Shown in pieces: positions 31,474-40,430 of a DNA stretch of 64,000 nucleotides; within the stretch, counting starts at the first letter, position 1; the number at the start of each line of letters is the position of its first letter. Where the stretch lies: assembly GCA_036245525.1 (NCBI GenBank), contig BTPG01000004.1, positions 229,246,153 to 229,310,152 of the forward strand, written 5' to 3'. Under the pieces are notes generated by a model. It was not told the origin of the DNA and did no database searches. It saw only the letters and a program-made list of their open reading frames with translations. A program made the position numbers and the translations under genes. This DNA comes from Semisulcospira habei. Its lineage: Eukaryota; Mollusca; Gastropoda; Semisulcospiridae.

Positions 31474-31633
31474 TAGTACTTACAGATACGGATATAGACC
31501 AATGGCTTAAGTTCAAGGGTGGTGTCAGAATAGCTTGGCGCCTAGAGGAGGCGCCAAGCTATTCTGGCACTACCCTTGAACTATTCTAGTGAAACCTATT
31601 TCACACACTGGTGCATTCCGAATGATAAGTCTT
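31474..31633 (+). mobile_element. Right part of the split MITE family B copy
   Basis: AGTACTTACAGATACGG through the core at 31512-31583 to CATTCCGAATGATAAG. The loop reads CTAGAGGAG. Confidence 0.85.
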
Positions 31634-32029
31634 GACGCTTGAAAATGAGCAGTGTACCTCTCTTCGTTTTTTCCCACCTCTACTGCTGCACACACGCATT
31701 ATATGACGTTAATGATTGTATTGATCGCTGGTCATTGCCTGTAGAAGAAGGAGATGCCAGAAGTCTGGCCCTGTGACGTAAGCCCTGGGCGTTTCTGAGA
31801 CCAGGAGTATGATAAAGGTAACAATAAGGCTGTTACGGTATTAACTGAGAGTTATGGTTATTTAATTAATTGACTGGTTGCCGAGTGGTGGAATGATTGA
31901 GTGTTGAATAGTCTTTGTGTGTTTTTATTTTGGTGTGTTGTATTGGCAGAGAGAGAATTTCCCCATCAGGGATTACATCCTGTGGCTGATTAAAAAAAGA
32001 AAAAAGAAAATGCTTATTGTCCTATGAAA
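31634..32029. other. Intron 1 sequence
   Basis: The first 35 bases are an inverted copy of 27426-27460. The rest is unique. Confidence 0.4.
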
Positions 32030-32130
32030 GCTACAATTCAGATAGATTAGCCATTTTTGGTCAAGGGTGGTGCCAGAATAGCTTTGTGCCTGAGGCACCA
32101 AGCTGTTATGGCACCACCCTTAAACTATCA
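32030..32130. repeat. Diverged core hairpin (family D)
   Basis: GTCAAGGGTGGTGCCAGAAT ... ATGGCACCACCCTTAAACTA; no clear TTAA ends. Confidence 0.65.
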
Positions 32131-32954
32131 TAATCAAATGTATTTCAATGGGTGTATCCATAAGTCTGTTACTATAAGTATGCAACACGTCGGCCACACA
32201 TGTAGTAACATGTTGTAACTTTATTCAGTCTAAGCGTAATGTTCCATCGCCCTAGTTGAAGGTTCCGTAGTGACATATAAAACAAGTACGCAGACTTCAA
32301 AGAAAGAAAATCAGGCTGGCATCATGGGAAGGTTGCATAGAAATTCCTGATACTACGTCATTTTATCATGTAAGGTCATGTAATTAGATAGTATGCAGCA
32401 TGGCGACAAATGCACTCATTCAGTGCTGCTTGATTTTTCCTGAAAAAAGGTCAAAGACAAAGAGGAACACACACACCACACAAAATCGTACCTTTTCCTT
32501 TTTTGACATGTCATGCAGCCATTTCCCTCTCCAACTCCCCCTCCTCCCTCTATCTCCCCTCCTCCCCCCCCCCCCCACCCTCTCACCCCTCTGCCCGGCA
32601 CATACACACATACCACGCAAAATTCTGCACTGTACAACAAAAGTATTCTTTCAATATTGCATGCTTAGAACATAACATGACGTTTTTAGATGCGAATATG
32701 ACATTGGGCGAACATTTAGTTATGTAAATTATTTCTGTGTATCTGGCTGATGTGGTACTTGTTACCAGTGTGCTCTTGACACCATGTCTTAATTTAGACA
32801 CTTGGAAAATACCTGTTCGCCCGCGACACTGGGCGTTGACCTGTTCGATAGGCGTTGCTTACTTATAATGATCGACTTACGGTGTATCAGGATGACAAGG
32901 GTGAATAACGTGTTCCTGTATTGTACTGTGTTGTATTCTGCACATTTATCTCAG
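32131..32954. other. Intron 1 sequence, no feature
   Basis: Mostly unique sequence with a CT/C-rich stretch at 32525-32580. It ends in the exon 2 acceptor CACATTTATCTCAG. Confidence 0.5.
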
Positions 32955-33145
32955 TAAATGACATCAAGACCAAGATACAGAGCTTCCGCTCGTCCGTCAG
33001 TCGCGAAATGAAAAAGCGAAAGCAGTTTCTGTCCAGTGGCGCAGGAATGGAGGAGGATTACACGCCGTCCTATGCGCACTGGAAGCAGTTACAGTTCCTG
33101 ACCAGCGTTATTAAAAAGAGGGACACCAGCTGGAAGTCTAACCTG
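32955..33145 (+). CDS. MADF-BESS transcription factor, exon 2 (MADF C-half)
   Basis: 191 bases: two complete the codon split after exon 1, then 63 codons. NDIKTKIQSFRSSVSREMKK, SGAGMEEDYTPSYAHWKQLQ and FLTSVIKKRDTS match the second half of MADF (K-x-LR-x-x-Y/F-xRE, then W...L.FL). The acceptor is TTTATCTCAG and the donor AACCTG|GTGAGC, ending in phase 0. A family C hairpin starts 18 bases past the donor. Confidence 0.85.
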
Positions 33146-33162
33146 GTGAGCTTGGTGATCTA

Positions 33163-33265
33163 ATGCCACCATGATAGTTCAAGGATGATGCCAGAATAAC
33201 TTTTTGCCTTTAGGTATTCTGGCACCATCCTTGAACTATCTTGGTCGATGTGTGCTCTGCATTTT
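33163..33265 (+). mobile_element. Truncated family C element in intron 2
   Basis: CACCATGATAGTTCAAGGAT ... CATCCTTGAACTATCTTGGT; the inner GGCGCC is replaced by a TTTTTGCCTTTAGG loop. Confidence 0.65.
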
Positions 33266-33384
33266 ATTTCCCTGCCGTTCATTATGTACCACACACAACA
33301 GCTACAGAGATCTGATGGTGGAAACTTTTAAAATAATATTTTAACAGATTCTTTGAAACCGGCTCACATGAACTCCATCACTCG

Positions 33385-33480
33385 TGAGAAAACCGGACAC
33401 TTGAACACCTCCCAACTGCAAGAGGTATAGATCCTCATGAGCCCTCACAACTGCAGGCTGATGAGGATCTATGGCTCCAA
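33385..33480. repeat. Foldback family E copy in intron 2
   Basis: CCCAACTGCAAGAGGTATAG ATCCTCATGAGCCC pairs with GCTGATGAGGATCTATGG. Confidence 0.65.
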
Positions 33481-33526
33481 CTGAAACACGTTGTAATGGG
33501 GTAATGTGAACAATGTTGCTGTGCAG

Positions 33527-33919
33527 GAGCAGTGTTCCCAGCCGATGCCTCCAGGCTACGAGCGTGCTGAAACGCCAGAGGATGACAAATTTCTTGTGTG
33601 GCTGTCCGTTCAGCCGTCTCCACTGAACGACGACAGCCAGATTACTGGGCAGTCTTCAGCACCGTCCAGCCCTTCTTCTCCACCACCACCACCACCACAA
33701 CTACAGCAACAGCCAGCAGAACTGGGGGCACACGTTCCAACACCACAGACACGGCCAACACCACTGCAATCATCCTGCAAACAGTCACAACCATCATCAG
33801 CGTTATACCAGCATACACCGGCACATGCTCCAGCACCACAGGCACTGCCAACACCACTGCAATCATCCTGCCAACAGTCACAACCCTCATCAGCGTTATA
33901 CTGGCATACACCGGCACAG
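33527..33919 (+). CDS. MADF-BESS transcription factor, exon 3 (disordered linker)
   Basis: 393 bases, 131 codons, phase 0 at both ends. Begins EQCSQPMPPGYERAE after the acceptor TTGCTGTGCAG. The rest is rich in Pro, Ser, Gln and Thr, including a poly-Pro run, and looks unstructured. A 93-base segment (PTPLQSSCKQSQPSSALY...) is duplicated in tandem from 33755 and 33848, keeping frame. The best donor is CACAG|GCAAGT, a GC-AG type that preserves phase. Without it the frame reads into intron sequence. Confidence 0.75.
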
Positions 33920-34002
33920 GCAAGTCAAGTATTTGGTCATTCTAGTCACACAATATGGAGGAACACTTACCATTTTTTTTTTTTTTTTTTTTTTTTTTGT
34001 AT

Positions 34003-34241
34003 ATGCAGAGAAAAACCCAATGGAGAAAGAAACACGCTTAGAAAAGACATTTACAACACAATTTATTAATATTCATTTTTTTAAATAACAAACAAGTATA
34101 AAATTCACTCACTACTTGTCAGCGAAGAAGAAATATGGTAACAATAAATTGTGTGGTAACTGTCTTTTCTAAGCGTGTTTCTTTTTTCATTGGGTTCTTC
34201 TCTGCATTTTACATGCTCGGCCGTCACCTTTTTGGTCTGGA
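34003..34241. mobile_element. Foldback family K copy with long loop
   Basis: GAGAAAGAAACACGCTTAGA and AAGACATTTACAACACAA left; CTGTCTTTTCTAAGCGTG and CATTGGGTTCTTCTCTGCAT right, separated by about 90 bases. Right end CACCTTTTTGGTCTGG. A T run precedes it. Confidence 0.75.
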
Positions 34242-34285
34242 CGTCGTATACTATGCAGTTTTCTAAGTGAGGAGAGTTTCCAAAT

Positions 34286-34370
34286 AATAATAATAATAAT
34301 GTGTATTAAAATAGGCTTATTGCAAATGCCACTAAGCGCTTTATAATTTGAACACATACAGTAGGCGTAC
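34286..34370 (-). repeat. SINE/LINE-type (TTA)n 3' end
   Basis: AATAATAATAATAAT then CACTAAGCGCTTTATAAT. Reads as an AGCGC-containing tail on the minus strand. Confidence 0.5.
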
Positions 34371-34389
34371 ATAGTAAAGGTGTAGATAG

Positions 34390-34632
34390 GAAAGAAGTAC
34401 CCAACGGAGAAAGTAACTTGCTTAGAAAAGACAGTTACAACACAATTTATTAATATTTCAGGTATTTACCCTTTTCAAAATAGACAAAGGAACAAATATA
34501 GAGATCAGTCGCTATTTATCTTCATTTATCGCAGAAGAAATGTGATTGTGTTGTCTTTTCTAAGCGTGTTTCCTTCTCCGTTGACTACTTCTTTGCATTT
34601 TTCACACGTTTGGCAGTCACCTTTTGGGTCTG
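34390..34632. mobile_element. Foldback family K copy with long loop
   Basis: CCAACGGAGAAAGTAACTTG then CTTAGAAAAGACAGTTAC; right arm TTGTCTTTTCTAAGCGTG and GGCAGTCACCTTTTGGGTCT. The pair with 34003-34241 lies in intron 3. Confidence 0.75.
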
Positions 34633-34799
34633 GATTGTGTATGTAGATAGGGACACAGTTCACCAGAACATGGGACCAGGCTTTCCGCTAGGATTTAAAA
34701 TTGTCCATCATGGGGATGAACAGCATGACAAACAAATCTGTCTCTACAGTTCATCACTTGAAACACAGCAGGATGACATGAACTCTTTCTCAAGATTAA

Positions 34800-35310
34800 T
34801 AAAATAATAATAATTACGGTATTTATAATGCGCTTATCTTATAATAATTATAACTCTAAGCACGCACTCACAACTCACGCACGCTTTAGACAACAACTCA
34901 CGTACCACAAATAGTGAAATATATTACAACAGTCAGCTTGGGGTGGGGAGTGTGGTGGTATAGTGCTAGAACTGTTGAAAGAGGTGAGTTTTGAGGGCAG
35001 ACTGGAAGGAGGAGAGAGAGCGTTTCTGACGGAGAGTGGGAGAGTGTTCCAGGTGGATGGACCGTATACGGAGAAGGAGCGGGGGCCGAAAGTGCTGAGT
35101 TTGGTGCGGTGGATGTGGAGGCGGAGAGGGTCGGATAGGGAGTGGGGAGGGGTGTAGGGGTGAAGTAAGTTTGAGAGATAGGCGGGAGCGCAGTTGTTCA
35201 GGGATTTGTAGCAGAGAGACAGAATCTTGTATTGGATGCTTTGGGGGATGGGAAGCCAGTGAAGGAGTTTGAGCAGGGGAGGGATGTGGTCGGATTTTTG
35301 TTTTCATTAA
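34800..35310 (-). mobile_element. LINE 3' fragment (L2-like RT C-terminus)
   Basis: On the minus strand, with frame changes: DHIPPLLKLLHWLPIPQ, CYKSLNNCAPAYLSNLL, then STWNTLPLSVRNALSL and SFQSALKTHLFQQF before the stop near 34968. This is the classic HWLP...WNxLP...LKTHLF end of L2/CR1 RTs. The 3' UTR runs to (TTA)n at 34800. Confidence 0.75.
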
Positions 35311-35386
35311 TCCGTCATGGGGACGGACAGCTTTCCATTTTTCTGTCCCTGTCAAAATTTGTCTGTCAGATTCAGAGAATGTTCCA

Positions 35387-35612
35387 TTAGCCCATATCAC
35401 ACTGAGGCTAAAAGCTTCAAATTTATGCACTGCCATATATGCAAGCTACATTATAGTACTTACAGATAAGGATATAGATCAATGGCTTTAGTTCAAGGGT
35501 GGTGCCAGAATAGCTTGGCGCCTAGAGGCACCAAGCTATTCTGGCACTACCCTTGAACTATTTTAGTCAAACTTATTTCACACACTGGTGTATTCTGAAT
35601 CATAAGGGTTAA
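35387..35612 (+). mobile_element. MITE family B
   Basis: TTAGCCCATATCACACTGAG to TGAATCATAAGGGTTAA; core 35490-35567. One of the most complete B copies. Confidence 0.9.
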
Positions 35613-35805
35613 GTGAAAACCTTGGTACCTTACAAACTTCAGTGTCAACTTGACACGCATCACATCGCGTAATCCACAATCCAAAATTAACAACACATTC
35701 ATGCAAATGTGGCAACTTCAGTCAACCAAACTCTGCAGTGGTCAAGTTGTCCAACAGAAACTGTTCAACGTGCATCTCAGGAACAATGCTGGGCAGCGAG
35801 ACAGG

Positions 35806-35897
35806 TTAACCCTGTGGGTGTTGGTAGCCGTTTTAGTCACGTTGATACCTGCAGTAATCATGGCAACTAGAACTGCTACTGACACCCAAAGGGTGAA
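35806..35897. mobile_element. Short TTAA element (family G)
   Basis: TTAACCCTGTGGGTGTTGGT AGC pairs with GCTACTGACACCCAAAGGGT. About 90 bp, no hairpin core. Confidence 0.65.
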
Positions 35898-35937
35898 ACA
35901 AAAGTATGCAATTATGAGGAGGCAAGTCTAGTGCACA

Positions 35938-36012
35938 GGAGTCGCTGGAGGTCTCTCGTCGACGGCCTATACCCGGGGAGGGGTGACAGGCGTAAGTAAG
36001 TAAGTAAGTAAC
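35938..36012 (+). mobile_element. 75-bp LINE 3'-end insertion with 11-bp target duplication
   Basis: GGAGTCGCTGGAGGTCTCTC, GACGGCCTATACCCGG and GTGACAGGCGTAAGTAAG match the LINE end at 121-198. TCTAGTGCACA flanks both sides (35927-35937 and 36013-36023). The tail is (GTAA)n. Confidence 0.9.
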
Positions 36013-36500
36013 TCTAGTGCACAATCATGAATTTTTTTTTTTTAAAAAAGAGGCAATTATACAACTTATGTGTAAGACGGTCTTTAGCTTTTTGGAATGT
36101 AAGACGGTCTTTAGCTGTTTGGAATGCTCATTTTAATCCTTTTCTTCCTGATGCACCACTGCTTGAAATTAATTTGACAATGATGGTTCAAGAGTGGAGC
36201 CTGAGGCACCAAGCTATTCTGGCACCACCCTTGAACTATTTTAGTATTTCACACACTGGTGTATTCCAAATGATAAGGGTTAAACAAAAGTACAAAAATA
36301 TGAGGCAACAGCTTGTGCACAATCATGATTTTTTTTAAAAAGAGGCAGTTATACAATTTATGTGTAAGATGGTCTTTAGCTGTTTGGAATGTAACACAGT
36401 CTTTAGCTGTTTGGAATGTAAGACGGTCTTTAGCTGTTTGGAATGCTCATTTTAATCCTTTTCTTCCTGATGCACCACTGCTTGAAATTAATTTGACAAT
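36013..36500 (+). repeat. Tandem segmental duplication (~292-bp offset)
   Basis: Blocks starting AGAGGCAATTATACAACTTA (36050) and AGAGGCAGTTATACAATTTA (36342) run through GACGGTCTTTAGCTG and CTTCCTGATGCACCACTGC. Each contains a 27-28-bp subrepeat (GGTCTTTAGCTGTTTGGAAT), twice in the first and three times in the second copy. A partial B element lies between them. Confidence 0.8.
36176..36283 (+). mobile_element. MITE family B lacking its left arm
   Basis: Core remnant TTCAAGAGTGGAGCC ... CACCACCCTTGAACTATTTT then the right arm to TGATAAGGGTTAA. Confidence 0.7.
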
Positions 36501-36960
36501 AATAATATTAAATAGTTCTTGTATAGCGCTGTTCTCCAGGAAAACACTGGACTCACTGCACATGCACAACAGCACACTCTCTCTCTCTCAGACACACGCA
36601 CGATGATACACTACTTTAAGCCACCCCATCCCTTCTCAACACCTTACATCCACTTCCCTCCATAATCAGAATAAAAGGCAGTCAGTCAACAGTTAGCTAA
36701 AGGTGAGCTAAATGTTACTTAAATGCCTGACAGAAAAGAAAAGTCTTTAAGTGAGCTTTCAACTGTGACAATGTGGGCAGATTCCGCATTTCAATTGGCA
36801 GAGAGTTCCACACACATGGTTCTAAAAAGGTGAAAGAACACATCCCTGACAGTTTCATGTTAAGCTTCAGAATTTTCAAAAGCTTTTCACTGGAGGAAGG
36901 TAAGGTGCATGATGGCTGATAGACAGCTTGGCAGAAAGGTACGGTGGGAGAGATCCATCA
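36492..36960 (-). mobile_element. LINE 3' fragment (RT C-terminus)
   Basis: Minus strand gives VWNSLPIEMRNLPTLSQLK then AHLKTFLF, a clear RT end. The 3' UTR has TATAGCGC-type words and ends at an AATAATAAT (inverted TTA) tail at 36498. Confidence 0.75.
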
Positions 36961-36964
36961 AAAT

Positions 36965-37095
36965 GCAGATAGGCAAGCTATTATGGCACCACTAAAAGGG
37001 TTGCTCTATCTCCTAACCAGTAATGGAGCCTTCATAGGACATTTAGCAAACTTTGTTTAAAAACAGCCTCAGGAAGTCCTGGGTAAACCTGTTAT
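36965..37095. repeat. Family H fragment
   Basis: GCAAGCTATTATGGCACCAC, TCTATCTCCTAACCAGTAAT and GAGCCTTCATAGGAC resemble the right half of the element at 41380. Confidence 0.5.
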
Positions 37096-37198
37096 ACGCA
37101 AGTGATGTACATTTGCCCAAGCGTTTTTGGACATTTTGTGGTGAGGATAGTTTGCTGTGCATGTAGCGGACGAAAGCCATGGCCCATTATGATAGCAT

Positions 37199-37411
37199 GT
37201 TATCCCATATCATACTGAGGCTAAAAGCTTCAAATTTGTACACTGCCATATGCAAGCTACACTATAGTACTTAAAGATAAGGATATAGACCAATGGCTTT
37301 AGTTCAAGGGTAGTGCCAGAATAGTTTGGCGCCTAGATTCTGGCACTATCCTTGAACTATTTTAGTCAAACTTATTTCACACACTGGTGTATTCCGAATC
37401 ATATGGGTTGA
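37199..37411 (+). mobile_element. MITE family B with shortened core
   Basis: GTTATCCCATATCATACTGA to GAATCATATGGGTTGA. The right inner arm (GGCGCCAAGCTA) is deleted, leaving GCGCCTAGATTCTGGCAC. Confidence 0.85.
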
Positions 37412-37905
37412 CAAGAAAACTAACAAGAGAGGCTGAAAACCCTTCAACTCCTTATGATATTAAACTATTACGCTTTCCAATTGTGAGAACTAAGTCTTTC
37501 TCATACCAAGGACCATTAATTTTCTTTGGAATAAATTCCCACAATCCCTCAAATATGTTGAATCGGCCAATAGTTTTCGGCAGTCTCTAAAGACGTATTT
37601 ATTCCTTTAAACGTGCATTCAGCATTATAATTCTTCTTTTTGTCAACATTTCGCTGTCTGTTGTATCCGTTGTTGGTTTTATGGTACACGTCTTTTTGTG
37701 TGCGAGCATTTTTTGTTGGTGTGGGTTTTTTTGTTATTCCTATTTTCCTTGTATATCCTGTTGTGTGAGTGTGTATGTCAGAGACTATATATGTGCTGTA
37801 GGATGCAAGGTGTATGTATGTTAGTATGTCATTTGTAAGGTGCCTAGAGCTTTTCTATCGAAAATTTAGGCGCCTTAAAAATATTCATTATTATTATTAT
37901 TATTA
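37412..37905 (+). mobile_element. LINE 3' fragment (RT C-terminus) with (ATT)n tail
   Basis: Frames give VRTKSFSYQGP then NKFPQSLKYVESANSFRQSL and KTYLFL before the stop near 37608. The 3' UTR ends GGCGCCTTAAAAATATTC and (ATT)n. Confidence 0.7.
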
Positions 37906-37939
37906 TGCCCAGAGGACGAAATATCAATTTTTGTGTAGA

Positions 37940-38098
37940 TATCCTGTGAGATCTGTATCACAGTTTTGGAGACAGTGTGACCATAATATTTAAAAGTTGG
38001 TGTCAGAATAGCTTGGCGCCAAGCTATTCGGACACCAACCTTGAAATATCATGATCGAAACCACATCCTGTTGTAGTCTTTCAGGGCTTGTTGCGTTA
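37940..38098. mobile_element. Diverged core element (family D)
   Basis: AAAAGTTGGTGTCAGAATAG then CTTGGCGCCAAGCTATTC and GACACCAACCTTGAAATATC: the loop is gone, giving a continuous palindrome. Confidence 0.65.
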
Positions 38099-38454
38099 AA
38101 TACATGAAAAATGAAACCATTTTCACATCCGAGATCTGAAACGGTGCGTTATGTTGTTTTAATGTAGTAAAGGGTAGACCATCGAAAGCCGATGATGTCG
38201 TCATTGTGCATGAGTTCTATTTGTGGGTGCGGGTGTGGCTGGCCAAGTCAATCCTGAAGCCACACCTGCGAGGACAATGGGGGCACTGGAACGTAGCTGT
38301 GGGGAGAGTCGACGCTGTCTTTCTGCAAGCTCTGGCACTTGTGATCTTTTCATGCCAATTGTGTTCAAAGAGCATGCGTGTACATGTAGTTGGCAACCTG
38401 ACTTTTTGTTTTTCTATTCATATGAAACCCTTATGTCAATATTCTTACTTCAGC
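38099..38454. other. Intron 3 sequence, no feature
   Basis: Open frames of about 100 codons here match no family I know and have no splice support. Confidence 0.4.
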
Positions 38455-38632
38455 ATGCTGAGACTTGTGGCTTAGGACAGGCCTGTGACAGGTGTGGCCT
38501 AAACCAGAAGTCTCAGCCTACTGTTGTATTGGTAGACTGAGACTTGTGGTTTCAGACAGGCTTGTGATAGGTGTGGCCTAAACCAGAAGACTCAGCCTAC
38601 TGTTGTACCGGTAGGCTGAGACTTGTGGCATG
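38455..38632 (+). repeat. Two ~88-bp direct repeats
   Basis: GCTGAGACTTGTGG ... ACAGGTGTGGCCTAAACCAG ... CTCAGCCTACTGTTGTA is repeated, with a third partial start at 38619. Each unit can fold, because GCTGAGACTT meets AAGTCTCAGC. Confidence 0.8.
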
Positions 38633-38706
38633 AATCTGGCTCAGTGGCTATTTGAGTTCTGTTGTATGTATTGCTTAGCACTCCTGCCGTAAGCCCACTG
38701 ATGACT

Positions 38707-38895
38707 TGACCTTTAGCCCCGGGATCCTGCAGCAGGAGATGGATTGATCATGATAATTCAAGGGTAGTGCCAGATGAGCTTGACACCTGAAGGCACTACC
38801 CCTGAATGATCAATCCATCTGCTACAACAGGTACATAGTCGTTAGGCAACACCACCAAAATGTGAGAAATGGGACCTTGGGTCTGAAAGGGTTAA
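38707..38895 (+). mobile_element. MITE family A, 82 bp upstream of exon 4
   Basis: TTGACCTTTAGCCCCGGGAT to GGTCTGAAAGGGTTAA. Core partly deleted (GAGCTTGACACCTGAAGGCA). Confidence 0.8.
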
Positions 38896-38977
38896 TCCAT
38901 TTTAACCCCATGGCCAGTGCCAGTGGCTACATCAACAAGAGGGTGAAGTTATTCTTGTCTGTTTCTGTGGTCAGCAG

Positions 38978-39313
38978 CCTCAACCTACTGTGGCATCCTC
39001 TACACCACCAGCAGCAAGCAACGGTAACAAGCGCAAGGAACTATGTGAAGAGGCAGCATTTGATGCAGTGTGGCGGTACTTTCAAAATAAGAACGCTCGT
39101 ATTCAGTCATCTGCCGCCACCATCAACACTGGCAGTCAAGATTCCGACAGCATCTGGGCAAAGAATCTAGTACAAGATCTGAAGGATGTCAAATGTGAAA
39201 ACAAGAGGAAAATACTGAAAATTAAAATAAGCAGGCTTGTTCACGATGAAATATTGAAGCAGATAGCCCAGGAGTCTGGTGAACAGAAATTGAGTGAGGA
39301 TTTGGACACTTAA
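38978..39313 (+). CDS. MADF-BESS transcription factor, exon 4 (BESS motif, C-terminus)
   Basis: 112 codons with the stop. PQPTVASSTPPAASNGNKRK continues the disordered linker. SIWAKNLVQDLKDVKCENKR then KILKIKISRLVHDEIL fits a BESS protein-interaction motif (hydrophobic-x-x-LV..LK..x..KR...K..I..L). The acceptor is CTGTGGTCAGCAG at 38977; CAG at 38974 would add one Gln, and both keep phase 0. The stop TAA (39311-39313) lies inside a TTAA that also begins a family F element. No poly(A) signal was found close by. Confidence 0.82.
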   Translation, partial: PQPTVASSTPPAASNGNKRKELCEEAAFDAVWRYFQNKNARIQSSAATINTGSQDSDSIWAKNLVQDLKDVKCENKRKILKIKISRLVHDEILKQIAQESGEQKLSEDLDT

Positions 39314-39380
39314 CTCATTCCAGACAAACTGCATCCGCATATGTGGCTAACGCTGCTTGAAGTTGGTCTAGAATGAGTGG
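39310..39380. mobile_element. Family F short element starting at the gene's stop codon
   Basis: TTAACTCATTCCAGACAAAC and TGCATCCGCATATG at the left; GTTGGTCTAGAATGAGT at the right, where the final TTAA has mutated to GGAT. About 70 bp. Confidence 0.75.
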
Positions 39381-39449
39381 ATGCCTCATGAAATTGTTGT
39401 GAAGAGAAAATCAAAGCATTCTGCCTGAAAGTCTGAATTACCCAAGGTG

Positions 39450-39553
39450 GGAGTCATCCTCTGCAGTCAAGCGTAAGGGTGGTGCTAGAATAGCTTGGTG
39501 CCTAGAGGGGCAAAGCTAATTCTGCCATTACTATGCTTGAACTGGTGTCAAGC
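39450..39553. repeat. Diverged core hairpin
   Basis: GTAAGGGTGGTGCTAGAATA GCTTGGTGCC then GGGGCAAAGCTAATTCTGCC. Confidence 0.55.
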
Positions 39554-39569
39554 TCGATAAGACTTTGAG

Positions 39570-39965
39570 TATGCAGGATCACGTTAGTGAAATCTGTCAT
39601 GGTGCTTCATACTCTCCGAGACGCATCGCCTCTGTCCGACAGTCTTTCTGAATCTTCCACTGCAAAGTTAGTGAATGCTTTAGTCACGAGCCGTCTTTAC
39701 TACTGCAATTTTCTGCTTTTTGGTCTTTCGATCTGAAAAGATTAACCGTCTTCAGCAAGTTCAAAATAATGCCACAAGGCTTGTGAAGCACAGGTGAAAA
39801 ACGAGACCACGTAACTCCTATACTGAAAGACATTCACTGGCTTCCAATCCAGTCGCACATAAGATAGGAACCCTTGCATACAGCCACTTTGATGGCAGTC
39901 TTCCGTCAAAATGTTATCTGGACTGGCAGCTTTCCTGCTGTTTAAACGCTGAAACATGCACCTGA
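39570..39965 (+). mobile_element. L2-like LINE RT remnant
   Basis: KLVNALVTSRLYYCNFLLFG, then RLQQVQNNATRLVKHR and, one frame over, DHVTPILKDIHWLPIQ. This order (SRLDYCN, RLQxVQNxAARL, HWLP) is diagnostic of L2/CR1 RT C-terminal regions. Stops and frame changes are present. Confidence 0.8.
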
Positions 39966-40124
39966 ACAATGAAAGGTGGGTTCTGAGTATGACTCCTCAA
40001 CACAGGAGGTGGGGGTCGTATTCTTTTTGTACTGCATACCTGGCTTGTGTGTACCTTTCTCTGGCATTGTCTTTGTACGCGTCATGATGTTTTTCCTGGA
40101 GTTTGTGTCCAATTTCTGGATTGT

Positions 40125-40265
40125 CCTCTGCACAATACATTACAAATAAGGAGACAGATTGACTGTGATAGTTCAGGGTGGCACCAATGGGTGCCTAGCT
40201 ATTCTGGCACCACTTTTGAAAGATCATGGTCAATCAACATCTCACATGGTGTAGCCTGGCTTTCT
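40125..40265. repeat. Diverged core element (family D)
   Basis: GGAGACAGATTGACTGTGAT AGTTCAGGGTGG ... TTCTGGCACCACTTTTGAAA; the left inner arm is deleted. Confidence 0.55.
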
Positions 40266-40430
40266 GCAGTGTTGGCAAACAAACTTCAGGCAAGTCTGAT
40301 CATATTTTAGTGTATTCATTTTAATGACGATGACATAATAGTGTTAGAAGTACAATTTTTAAAAAAACCAACTTGAATGTTGCTGAAAATGTGCCAAAGA
40401 GACTGCCGACGTACCAACGCATTCACCCTC

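Noticed and set aside
38206..38540. Two overlapping frames of 89 and 105 codons
   Set aside because: They lie in intron 3 of the MADF-BESS gene, have no recognisable motif, and end in a direct repeat.
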